Source: Bacteroidetes bacterium GWF2_35_48 (lineage in GTDB: Bacteria > Bacteroidota > Bacteroidia > Bacteroidales > GWF2-35-48). From it: a DNA stretch of 64,000 bases. This document shows, in pieces, positions 1-6,672 of the stretch. The number at the start of each line of letters is the position of its first letter. Position 1 is the first letter of the stretch. A program made the translations under genes and the position numbers. Below the pieces are notes generated by a model, which searched no databases, was not told the DNA's origin, and was given only the letters and a program-made list of their open reading frames with translations. The DNA is taken from positions 1 through 64,000 of the forward strand of contig MEOG01000115.1 in the NCBI GenBank assembly GCA_001769125.1, given 5' to 3'.

Positions 1-1842
1 AGCAGTACATATACTAATGCAGCTCTCTCGGATGCAGATGGAATTTATTGTGTGCTAACATCTGATGAAACCTGCGCAACAGGAAGTCCTGCCACATCAA
101 ACACTGTTGCAATGACTGTCAGCCCGGATGTCCCTGTGCTTCTTGTTACGGATCCAGTGCCTTCATGCAGTATTGCAATTGACATTACAGATGCGGCAAT
201 AACATCTGGCAGTTCCTTCATTTTAACTCTATCCTACTGGACTGATGCAGGAGCAACAATTCCGGTCAGTAACCCAAATGCGATAACAATATCCGGCACT
301 TATTACATTGTTGCAGAAAATGGCTGTGGAAGCGATACAGCAGATGTAAATGTATATTATAATACTTCTGCTCCATCCCTTGTTATTAACAACCCCGATC
401 CTGTTTGCAATGCTCTTGTTGATATAACAGCAGCAGAAGTAACCGCTGGAAGCAATGGTATTGTTTCTATTTCTTACTGGACAGATGCCGGTGCGCTTAA
501 TCCGCTTGTAAATCCTGATTCTATTAATTTGTCAGGCACATATTACATACAGGCAAGTAATGGATGCGGAACAGACATTGAAGCAGTGAATGTAACTATA
601 ACTACAGGATTACCCTTACTTACCATTAACAACCCTGCTCCAGTATGCGCCCCATTATTTGTTGACTTAACAGACCCTGCTGTAACAAGCGGAAGCACAC
701 AAATCGGAACATTGAGTTATTGGGCAAACAGTACTTTAAATATTCCCTTAAACAACCCTGATAGTGTTACAATAAGCGGTATTTATTATGTTCTGGCAAG
801 CAATACCTGTGGAACAGATACTATGCCTGTAGCTGTATATGTATTCCCATCCGCGCCAGAATTAGTTATTACGTTACCTGCCACAGTTTGTTCTCCATCA
901 CTGGTTGATTTAACAGCAGATACCATTATTTCAGGAAGTACAGGAATATATTCCATATCTTATTGGATGGATGCAGGTGCAACAGTTCCTTTGGCAAATC
1001 CACAAGCTGTTTCACAAAGCGGAATATATTACATACAAGCTACAAATACATGCGGAACAGATATTGAATCTGTAACAGTAAATATCAGCACAGCGCCACC
1101 GGTTCTCACTATACATAATCCAGGTGTTGTTTGCTCAGGGGGGTCAATAAATCTCACTTCTTCAGTTATTACTTCGGGTAGTTCAAATGTATTGGAGTTA
1201 AGTTACTGGATGGATAATTCAGCTTTAGTCCCACTAACGAATCCCTCAAATGTAACATCTGATGGAACATATTTTATCATGGCATGGAATGGCTGTGGCA
1301 GCGATATTCAGCCGGTACAGGTAATGGTGTCAACAGTAATACAAATTACAGCTACTATAGGCAATGAAACCTGCGAAAGTGGAAGTGATGGCAGATTGGT
1401 ACTTGTTGTTACCGGAGGTACTGCACCCTATTTATATACATGGAGCAATGGAGAAACTACTGCAACAATCAGCTCTCTCGCATCAGGCGCATATACAGTA
1501 ACCGTAACAGACGAATCGAATTGCAGCGAAACTGAACCATTCACTATTGACGCATCAACAGTTCCCTGTAATGAATTGTTTATTCCCACTATATTCACAC
1601 CTGACGGCAATGGAGAAAATGATGTTTTATATGCACGAGGCAAACGAATAGTAGAACTCGACATGATGATTTTTGACCGCATCGGAAACAAAGTTTTTGA
1701 AACAAAAGACAAAAATATAGGCTGGGATGGCAATTATAAAGACAAGCCTTTAAACTCTGCTGTTTTTGTGTATTACGTAAAAGCTATATTTGAAAATGGA
1801 GAAGTGATTGAGAAAAAAGGAGATGTTACATTGATTAGATAA
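1..1842 (+). CDS. Large T9SS-secreted surface protein, C-terminal part (CHU_C domain)
   Basis: This is the C-terminal part of a large exported adhesin-like protein; the reading frame is open from base 1, so the true start lies upstream. It holds five tandem repeats of about 80 residues, each with a PVC segment, a SGS turn, a LSYW motif, SGTYYI and a CGTD ending. One SprB-like repeat follows (TGGTAPYLYTWSNG). The last ~90 residues begin FIPTIFTPDGNGENDV and end in a short basic tail, which matches the gliding-motility-associated C-terminal (CHU_C, type B sorting) domain. Proteins of this class cross the outer membrane by the type IX secretion system and usually sit beside a PorP/SprF gene, as here. 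The paired cysteines in each repeat suggest disulfide-stabilised Ig-like folds (inference). Ligand and exact role are unknown. Confidence 0.88.
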   Translation, partial: SSTYTNAALSDADGIYCVLTSDETCATGSPATSNTVAMTVSPDVPVLLVTDPVPSCSIAIDITDAAITSGSSFILTLSYWTDAGATIPVSNPNAITISGTYYIVAENGCGSDTADVNVYYNTSAPSLVINNPDPVCNALVDITAAEVTAGSNGIVSISYWTDAGALNPLVNPDSINLSGTYYIQASNGCGTDIEAVNVTITTGLPLLTINNPAPVCAPLFVDLTDPAVTSGSTQIGTLSYWANSTLNIPLNNPDSVTISGIYYVLASNTCGTDTMPVAVYVFPSAPELVITLPATVCSPSLVDLTADTIISGSTGIYSISYWMDAGATVPLANPQAVSQSGIYYIQATNTCGTDIESVTVNISTAPPVLTIHNPGVVCSGGSINLTSSVITSGSSNVLELSYWMDNSALVPLTNPSNVTSDGTYFIMAWNGCGSDIQPVQVMVSTVIQITATIGNETCESGSDGRLVLVVTGGTAPYLYTWSNGETTATISSLASGAYTVTVTDESNCSETEPFTIDASTVPCNELFIPTIFTPDGNGENDVLYARGKRIVELDMMIFDRIGNKVFETKDKNIGWDGNYKDKPLNSAVFVYYVKAIFENGEVIEKKGDVTLIR

Positions 1843-1847
1843 AGTCA

Positions 1848-1904
1848 AACCGGGGCTTCGGCTCCGCTCAGCCACCGGTTGGGTGTCGCTCAGCCACCGA
1901 TTTG
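1848..1904. repeat. GC-rich hairpin and 22-bp-period direct repeat after the adhesin gene
   Basis: Directly after the stop codon, AACCGG and CCGGTT arms flank a GC-rich loop. The 18-base segment CGCTCAGCCACCGRTTKG then occurs twice, at 1865-1882 and 1887-1904. No T-run follows, so a standard terminator is not supported. The loop word GCTTCGGCTC recurs in the terminator-like hairpin at 30538-30603. Confidence 0.5.
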
Positions 1905-1918
1905 AATGTGTCAGCAAT

Positions 1919-1964
1919 AACCTGCGAGGTCTCTGTTGGCACGTGGGGTGCGTCCTCGGAGGTT
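1919..1964. repeat. Family B palindrome, copy 1
   Basis: AACCTGCGAGG and CCTCGGAGGTT form an 11-bp inverted repeat with one mismatch around a 24-base loop. It resembles the elements at 23813-23864 and 56980-57028, whose arms are CCTGTGAGG and CCTCACAGG. The C-G pair here replaces a T-A pair there, so pairing is kept while sequence changes. It lies between the adhesin gene and its PorP/SprF partner. Confidence 0.5.
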
Positions 1965-2009
1965 TGAGCGATATAGTAAAGAATAAAAATATTAAAAAAA
2001 ATCACATAT

Positions 2010-3035
2010 ATGAAACAAATAATAACCAGTCTGTTTTTGCTAATGGCTATACTATCGCAGGCGCAGGACTTTCATTTTTCACAGTTTAATACCATCCCCT
2101 TAGCTTTAAATCCTGCATTAACAGGTACTTTGAAAGGCGATCAGCGGGCTATTTTAAATTACAGAAGCCAGTGGGGAAGCGTTGCATATCCGTATGAAAC
2201 AGCCTCTTTGTCTTTTGATGCGGGATTATTTAAAAATAAATTAAAAACAGGATTTTTGGGAGTAGGATTATTTGTGTTAAATGATAAAGCCGGAATCACG
2301 CAACTTACAACAAACATTGTTAGTTTATCGGTAGCCTATCATGCAAAAATATCGAGGGAGCATTATCTTACTGCTGGCATATCTTCGGGAATCATTCATA
2401 AAAATATTTCAACCGGAAATCTTACATGGGATAATCAATTTGACGGCAATGCATACAATGCCTCTCTCGCTCCCGGAGAAGCATTCGATTTTAACAGTTT
2501 TATTTTGGGAGATTTCAGCACAGGTATAGCATGGTCGTATTATTCCGTAATATTTGACGAGTCGAAAAACAAAGGAGTCCATTCACAGCTTGGTGTTTCA
2601 TGGCTACATGCAAATAAGCCGGATTTAAAATTTTATAGCAAAGAGCAAATGTACTCCAGATACGCGGTGTATGGCAAAGCATCTTTTGGCATAGGAATGT
2701 CGGGTGTTGCAATAATTCCTTCGGGCTATTTTACGAATCAGGGTCCGGCAAATGAGCTTGTAGCGGGCACTTCTGTTCGTTATGTGCCCAGAGAAAATAG
2801 AAGCGTGTATTCCAAAGTGAAAGGTTCTGCAGTATCATTAGGTTTTTATTACAGAAATCAGGATGCCGTAATTTTCTCTGTCGGTCTTGAGACCGGTCGT
2901 TTTGCCATGACATTTTCGTATGATATCAATATCTCTGATTTAAAAATTGCCACCAATAAAAACGGTGCTTTTGAAATTAGTTTGAGATATACAAATCCAA
3001 ATCCTTTTATGAATAGGGGGAGTAGTTTGTTGTAG
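2010..3035 (+). CDS. PorP/SprF family type IX secretion membrane protein
   Basis: This is a 341-residue outer-membrane protein of the PorP/SprF family, which helps deliver or anchor CHU_C-type T9SS cargo at the cell surface. It has a signal peptide (MKQIITSLFLLMAILSQAQ) followed by the family opening DFHFSQFNTIPLALNPALTGT and by alternating beta strands rich in aromatic and glycine residues, ending in FEISLRYTNPNPF. Length is normal for the family (about 300-350). It lies 167 bp downstream of the adhesin fragment on the same strand, the usual pairing for SprB-like adhesins and their SprF partners. Because these genomes carry many paralogues, the partnership rests on position rather than sequence. 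Confidence 0.9.
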   Translation: MKQIITSLFLLMAILSQAQDFHFSQFNTIPLALNPALTGTLKGDQRAILNYRSQWGSVAYPYETASLSFDAGLFKNKLKTGFLGVGLFVLNDKAGITQLTTNIVSLSVAYHAKISREHYLTAGISSGIIHKNISTGNLTWDNQFDGNAYNASLAPGEAFDFNSFILGDFSTGIAWSYYSVIFDESKNKGVHSQLGVSWLHANKPDLKFYSKEQMYSRYAVYGKASFGIGMSGVAIIPSGYFTNQGPANELVAGTSVRYVPRENRSVYSKVKGSAVSLGFYYRNQDAVIFSVGLETGRFAMTFSYDINISDLKIATNKNGAFEISLRYTNPNPFMNRGSSLL

Positions 3036-3355
3036 GGGGTTTACTGGTTAACTGCTCTAAATTTGAATCCACATAGAAAAACCTAATTTTTATTTTCCCG
3101 AATATTACACTGATTATGCAGAGCTTGATGCGCTTTCGCAGAATCAAATTGCTGAAAATATTTCACGTTTTTTAGCTCTTCATAACTCATTCTTTTGTAT
3201 ACATTCATCTTTACATTTTTTTTACAAAGTTGCATTGGATTTCTGAATTCAGGCTCGCAATGCAAAAATATCAAAGCGAACATTCCCTTCCACAAAATTG
3301 TCAGTATATATGCCATGCTGACATTTTTTGTTTATATTTTATAATAGAATACGTC
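3036..3355. other. Gene-poor spacer with one weak reverse ORF
   Basis: The only open frame is a 77-codon reverse ORF (3316 to 3083). It has no promoter box, no recognisable domain and a composition like the surrounding AT-rich DNA, so I do not call it a gene. No hairpin terminator is obvious after the PorP/SprF stop codon. Confidence 0.5.
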
Positions 3356-3476
3356 AATTTTTGTCAGAGTTATGACAAAATTTAATTTTTCCCATCAAAT
3401 ATTATATCCTATAAATCAATGATTTGTCGCTAATCAATTAACTTTTCTTATCTTTTTGGCACAGATTATGACAAAG
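3356..3476 (+). promoter_or_regulatory. Candidate double operator/promoter region of groES-groEL
   Basis: Two related sites lie upstream of groES. Site 1 (3356-3383) is an almost perfect inverted repeat: AATTTTTGTCA, a 6-base spacer, then TGACAAAATTT (10 of 11 pairs). Site 2 (3454-3476) repeats its core as TTTTGGCACAGATTATGACA. Site 2 also has GG and GA dinucleotides spaced like the -24/-12 boxes of a sigma-54 promoter, although the -12 box is imperfect. Neither site is the classical CIRCE element. Together they suggest a heat-shock control region of unknown regulator. The ATG lies 44 bases after site 2. Confidence 0.5.
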
Positions 3477-3520
3477 CCCAAGAGCGTTTAAAAAATGTTA
3501 AACCTTAATTAATATAAATT

Positions 3521-3799
3521 ATGAGCAAAGTAAAAATTAAACCCCTGGCAGACCGGGTTCTGGTTGAACCACAGGAAGCAGAAATGAAAACCGCAAGCGG
3601 TATTTACATCCCCGACACAGCAAAAGAAAAACCCTTAAAAGGAAAAGTTATTGCTGTTGGAGGTGGTACAAAAGATGAAAAAATGGAAGTTGCTGTTAAC
3701 GACATTGTGTTGTATGGTAAATATGCCGGCACTGAATTATCCATTGAAGGAAAAGATTATCTTATCATGAGACAATCAGATATCCTAGCTATTGTGTAA
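3521..3799 (+). CDS. groES: GroES co-chaperonin
   Basis: The 92-residue protein forms the heptameric lid of the GroEL folding chamber in the cytoplasm. Family hallmarks are visible in order: [16 protein letters not shown] at the N terminus, the mobile-loop region [16 protein letters not shown]-like (here [16 protein letters not shown]), GKVIAVGGG, and the C-terminal [12 protein letters not shown]. Length is typical for a short bacterial GroES. It is followed after 68 bases by groEL on the same strand, forming the standard groESL operon, with only a low-complexity AATTC-rich spacer between them. The upstream inverted repeats (3356-3476) probably control both genes. Confidence 0.97.
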   Translation: MSKVKIKPLADRVLVEPQEAEMKTASGIYIPDTAKEKPLKGKVIAVGGGTKDEKMEVAVNDIVLYGKYAGTELSIEGKDYLIMRQSDILAIV

Positions 3800-3819
3800 C
3801 AATATTATTTATTCAAAAT

Positions 3820-3863
3820 AATTCATAATTCATAATTCTAAATTCGTAATTCTAAATTCTAAA
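3820..3863 (+). repeat. AATTC-based short tandem repeats between groES and groEL
   Basis: The spacer is built from imperfect copies of a 7-10 base unit (ATAATTC, TAAATTC, GTAATTC). It looks like simple-sequence expansion similar in style to the ATTAAGG and GGAGTA strings elsewhere in this window. It ends five bases before the groEL start. Confidence 0.6.
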
Positions 3864-3867
3864 GTAT

Positions 3868-5601
3868 ATGGCATCAAAAGAAATTAAATACAATCTCGAA
3901 GCTCGCGACCTCTTAAAAAAAGGTGTTGACGCTTTGGCAAATGCAGTAAAAGTTACATTAGGACCCAAAGGTCGCAATGTTATTATTGAAAAAAAATACG
4001 GCGCACCACAAGTAACTAAAGATGGTGTTACTGTAGCAAAAGAAATTGAACTGGCTGATGCAAATGAAAACGTTGGCGCACAAATGGTAAAAGAAGTTGC
4101 TTCTAAAACGGCTGATAAAGCAGGAGACGGAACAACAACTGCAACTGTTCTTGCACAATCAATCATTACCGTTGGTTTAAAAAATGTAACTGCCGGCGCA
4201 AATCCAATGGATTTAAAACGCGGTATTGACAAAGCTGTTGAAGCTGTTATTGAGCATCTCAACAAACAGAAAAAAGCTGTTAAAACCGACAACATTATTA
4301 AAAAAGCAGAAGTTCTTTTCAAAGAAGAAACTACTGAAGTAAGCGTTGCAGAAAAACATAAAATTTTACATGATATTATTGTAAAAGATGAGATTTCACA
4401 GGTTGGTTCCATCTCTGCAAATAATGACGTTGAAATAGGCGTAATGTTATCTTATGCTATGTCAAAAGTTGGACAGGAAGGCGTTATTACGGTTGAAGAA
4501 GCAAAAGGAATTAAAACCCATGTTGAAACCGTAGAAGGTATGAAATTCGACAGAGGATATATTTCTCCTTATTTCGTTACCAACACAGAAAAAATGGAAA
4601 CGGTTTTAGAAAACCCCTATATTCTGATTTTTGATAAAAAAGTTTCTGCCATGAAAGATTTGCTTCCATTACTTGAAGCATCTGTTCAGACAGGTCGTCC
4701 GCTGTTAATCATTGCAGAAGATGTAGACGGAGAAGCTCTCGCAACTTTAGTTGTAAATAAATTAAGAGGCTCTCTGAAAATCGCTGCTGTAAAAGCTCCG
4801 GGCTTTGGCGACAGAAGAAAAGAAATGCTTCAGGATATTGCTATTCTTACAGGTGGCACATTCATTACTGAAGACATGGGTTACAAGCTCGAAAACACAA
4901 CGCTTGAAATGTTAGGTCAGGCAGAAAAAGTTGTGATTGACAAAGACAATACAACCATTGTTAATGGTAAAGGAAAAAAAGCAGAAATCACAGGAAGAGT
5001 AAATCAGATCAAATCACAGATTGAAGCAACAAAATCTGATTATGATAAAGAAAAACTTCAGGAACGTCTTGCGAAACTTGCTGGTGGTGTAGCTGTTCTT
5101 TATATCGGCGCTGCAACAGAACTTGAAATGAAAGAAAAGAAAGACCGCGTTGACGATGCATTGAATGCTACAAAAGCTGCGATTGAAGAAGGTATTATCC
5201 CCGGTGGTGGTGTTGGTTACGTAAGAGCAATTGAAGCGCTCGAAAAACTGAAAGGCTCTAATGAAGATGAAACAACAGGTATCCAAATTATAAAACGCGC
5301 ACTCGAAGAACCGCTTCGTCAGATTGTTGAAAATGCAGGTCTCGAAGGCTCTGTTGTTGTTCAGAAAATCAAAGAAGGCAAAGACGATTTCGGATACAAT
5401 GCAAGCACAGACAAATACGAACCTCTCTACAAAGCTGGTGTTATTGACCCAACCAAAGTTGCTCGTATAGCACTTGAAAATGCAGCGTCTATTGCAGGAA
5501 TGTTCTTAACAACAGAATGTGTTATTGTTGAGAAAAAAGAAGATGCTCCTGCAATGCCAATGGGTAATCCGGGCATGGGCGGCATGGGTGGCATGATGTA
5601 A
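3868..5601 (+). CDS. groEL: GroEL chaperonin with an unusual ~31-residue insertion
   Basis: This is the 60-kDa chaperonin subunit, an ATP-driven protein-folding ring that works with GroES. Conserved parts include [24 protein letters not shown] (residues about 31-54), the ATPase segment [12 protein letters not shown] with Asp87, [28 protein letters not shown] near the C-terminal equatorial domain, and a GGM-rich tail. The protein has 577 residues where about 545 is usual. The excess lies at residues about 141-177, just before the conserved [14 protein letters not shown], where the family normally has about a dozen residues; here there are about 43, charged and probably helical. The frame stays open and flanking conservation resumes at once, so it is an in-frame insertion rather than a frameshift. 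A rho-independent terminator follows. Confidence 0.97.
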   Translation: MASKEIKYNLEARDLLKKGVDALANAVKVTLGPKGRNVIIEKKYGAPQVTKDGVTVAKEIELADANENVGAQMVKEVASKTADKAGDGTTTATVLAQSIITVGLKNVTAGANPMDLKRGIDKAVEAVIEHLNKQKKAVKTDNIIKKAEVLFKEETTEVSVAEKHKILHDIIVKDEISQVGSISANNDVEIGVMLSYAMSKVGQEGVITVEEAKGIKTHVETVEGMKFDRGYISPYFVTNTEKMETVLENPYILIFDKKVSAMKDLLPLLEASVQTGRPLLIIAEDVDGEALATLVVNKLRGSLKIAAVKAPGFGDRRKEMLQDIAILTGGTFITEDMGYKLENTTLEMLGQAEKVVIDKDNTTIVNGKGKKAEITGRVNQIKSQIEATKSDYDKEKLQERLAKLAGGVAVLYIGAATELEMKEKKDRVDDALNATKAAIEEGIIPGGGVGYVRAIEALEKLKGSNEDETTGIQIIKRALEEPLRQIVENAGLEGSVVVQKIKEGKDDFGYNASTDKYEPLYKAGVIDPTKVARIALENAASIAGMFLTTECVIVEKKEDAPAMPMGNPGMGGMGGMM

Positions 5602-5626
5602 CAGAATAACCCTTATCCATATTGTA

Positions 5627-5684
5627 AAACCGAATAAAGAGGTGCATTTTGACAAGCTCAATGTCCCTTTTATTCGGTTTTTTT
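5627..5684 (+). terminator. groESL terminator with a family F repeat in its loop
   Basis: A 12-bp perfect inverted repeat (AAACCGAATAAA / TTTATTCGGTTT) ends in a run of T residues. The loop contains the segment TTTTGACAAGCTCAAT, which closely matches the small hairpin at 58405-58433 (TTTCGACAAGCTCAAT). Position and T-run make it a good terminator. Confidence 0.85.
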
Positions 5685-5716
5685 ATTTAAACCAAACGAC
5701 ATCGCAAATTAAAAAA

Positions 5717-5748
5717 TTTGATTTTTCGTTGGTATTTATATATTTTTG
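5717..5748 (+). promoter_or_regulatory. Bacteroidota-type promoter for the DUF433 gene
   Basis: A TTTG box at 5717-5720 and a TATTTTTG box (TAnnTTTG form) at 5741-5748 are separated by 20 bases, the spacing expected for the primary sigma factor of Bacteroidota. The start codon follows 15 bases after the second box. Confidence 0.6.
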
Positions 5749-5763
5749 TAAAAAGAATTTTTT

Positions 5764-6000
5764 ATGAATAATTCTATTGTAACAATAGACCCCGATATAC
5801 AAAGCGGAATCCCTGTCTTTACAGGCACCCGTGTACCTATAAAAAGTTTTTTTGATTATATCTCTACTGGAGAAAGCATAGAAACTTATTTACAAGACTA
5901 TCCATACGTGAATAAAGAGCAAATATATTCTTTGATTGCTTTTTTAGGGAACTGGTTTGAAAAATCAACTCATACTTTTCTAAATGAAAATCCTGCTTGA
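5764..6000 (+). CDS. DUF433 protein, likely antitoxin
   Basis: This 78-residue protein matches the DUF433 family: the opening VTIDPDIQSGIPVFTGTRVPIKSFFDYI and the later EQIYSLIAFL helix are characteristic. DUF433 proteins are small winged-helix-like DNA-binding proteins that usually precede a PIN-like DUF5615 gene and are regarded as antitoxins. Here the next gene overlaps the end of this one by 17 bases, so the two are translated as a unit. A promoter with both boxes lies just upstream. The antitoxin role comes from the family and arrangement, not from any experiment. Confidence 0.85.
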   Translation: MNNSIVTIDPDIQSGIPVFTGTRVPIKSFFDYISTGESIETYLQDYPYVNKEQIYSLIAFLGNWFEKSTHTFLNENPA

Positions 6001-6307
6001 CGAAAATCTACCAGTTAAACTTAAATTCAACCTGACAGAATTTGATACTTATACTGTCAGAGATATGTCTTGGAATAGCTATAAAAACGGAGCTCTATTA
6101 AAAGCAGCGGTAGAAAACGAATTTATTTGTTTTATCACATCCGATAAAAATATACAGTTTCAACATAAACTATCTGAACTTAACTTATCTTTTATAATTT
6201 TAAATATTAAACTTCTTAAGTGGGAGTACATTGAACCGTTAGTGGAGAAATTAAAAGAGACTATCAAAACAGCAGAAATCGGGAAAATTTATTCAATACA
6301 CAATTAG
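5984..6307 (+). CDS. DUF5615 PIN-like protein, likely toxin
   Basis: This 107-residue protein starts MKILLDENLPVKLK, the hallmark of the DUF5615 PIN-like family, where the first acidic residue (Asp6) belongs to the expected metal site. ITSDKN near residues 51-56 supplies a second acidic residue (Asp54). Related proteins are thought to be ribonuclease toxins controlled by the DUF433 partner encoded just upstream with a 17-base overlap. The PIN fold is shortened compared with VapC proteins, so ribonuclease activity is inferred. It is the last gene before a 365-bp gap holding a palindromic element. Confidence 0.85.
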   Translation: MKILLDENLPVKLKFNLTEFDTYTVRDMSWNSYKNGALLKAAVENEFICFITSDKNIQFQHKLSELNLSFIILNIKLLKWEYIEPLVEKLKETIKTAEIGKIYSIHN

Positions 6308-6325
6308 CTTCTTTTATTAACTGAT

Positions 6326-6503
6326 GTTACGCATATTTTGTTTTTGACACGAATTACACTAATTACACTAATTCTTTGATGCTACGTAGGGTCTGCTAAA
6401 AAAAGTTTGTCGTGCCAAACATAAACAAGTGAAAACTAATTGTTCATCCATATTTTTTATCGTTATAATTCGTAAAATTCGTGTCTTTCATTTTTTGCGT
6501 AAC
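6326..6503. repeat. MITE-like ~178-bp element with ~28-bp terminal inverted repeats
   Basis: The left end (GTTACGCA, then GACACGAATT at about 6346-6355) is mirrored at the right end (AATTCGTGTC at 6476-6485, then TGCGTAAC to 6503). Inside each arm the 9-base unit CACGAATTA recurs in degenerate tandem copies. The centre has no ORF and no flanking target-site duplication is obvious. It fills most of the gap between the DUF5615 gene and the PorU homologue. Confidence 0.6.
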
Positions 6504-6672
6504 GTAAATTATTAAAACAAAATAATAAACCTCAAACAATAAAAAAAAAAACTCCTCGTTTTTGATATTGTTTAAATAAAACTTCTATTGTAAATATCTA
6601 CCCATTTTCATCTTTTTAGCTGAAAAATCAATTCTCAGATTTATCGTTTTTTATTAACTTAAACCATTTAGT

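Noticed and set aside
1883-2089. 68-codon ORF overlapping the PorP/SprF start
   Set aside because: It is a shadow of the repeat region and the signal peptide of the true gene in another frame.
3083-3316. 77-codon reverse ORF between the PorP/SprF gene and groES
   Set aside because: No promoter box, no signal peptide or domain, and composition equal to the surrounding spacer.
3454-3476. Firm sigma-54 promoter call for groES
   Set aside because: The -12 box reads GA rather than GC, and the site resembles the inverted repeat upstream; kept only as an alternative.
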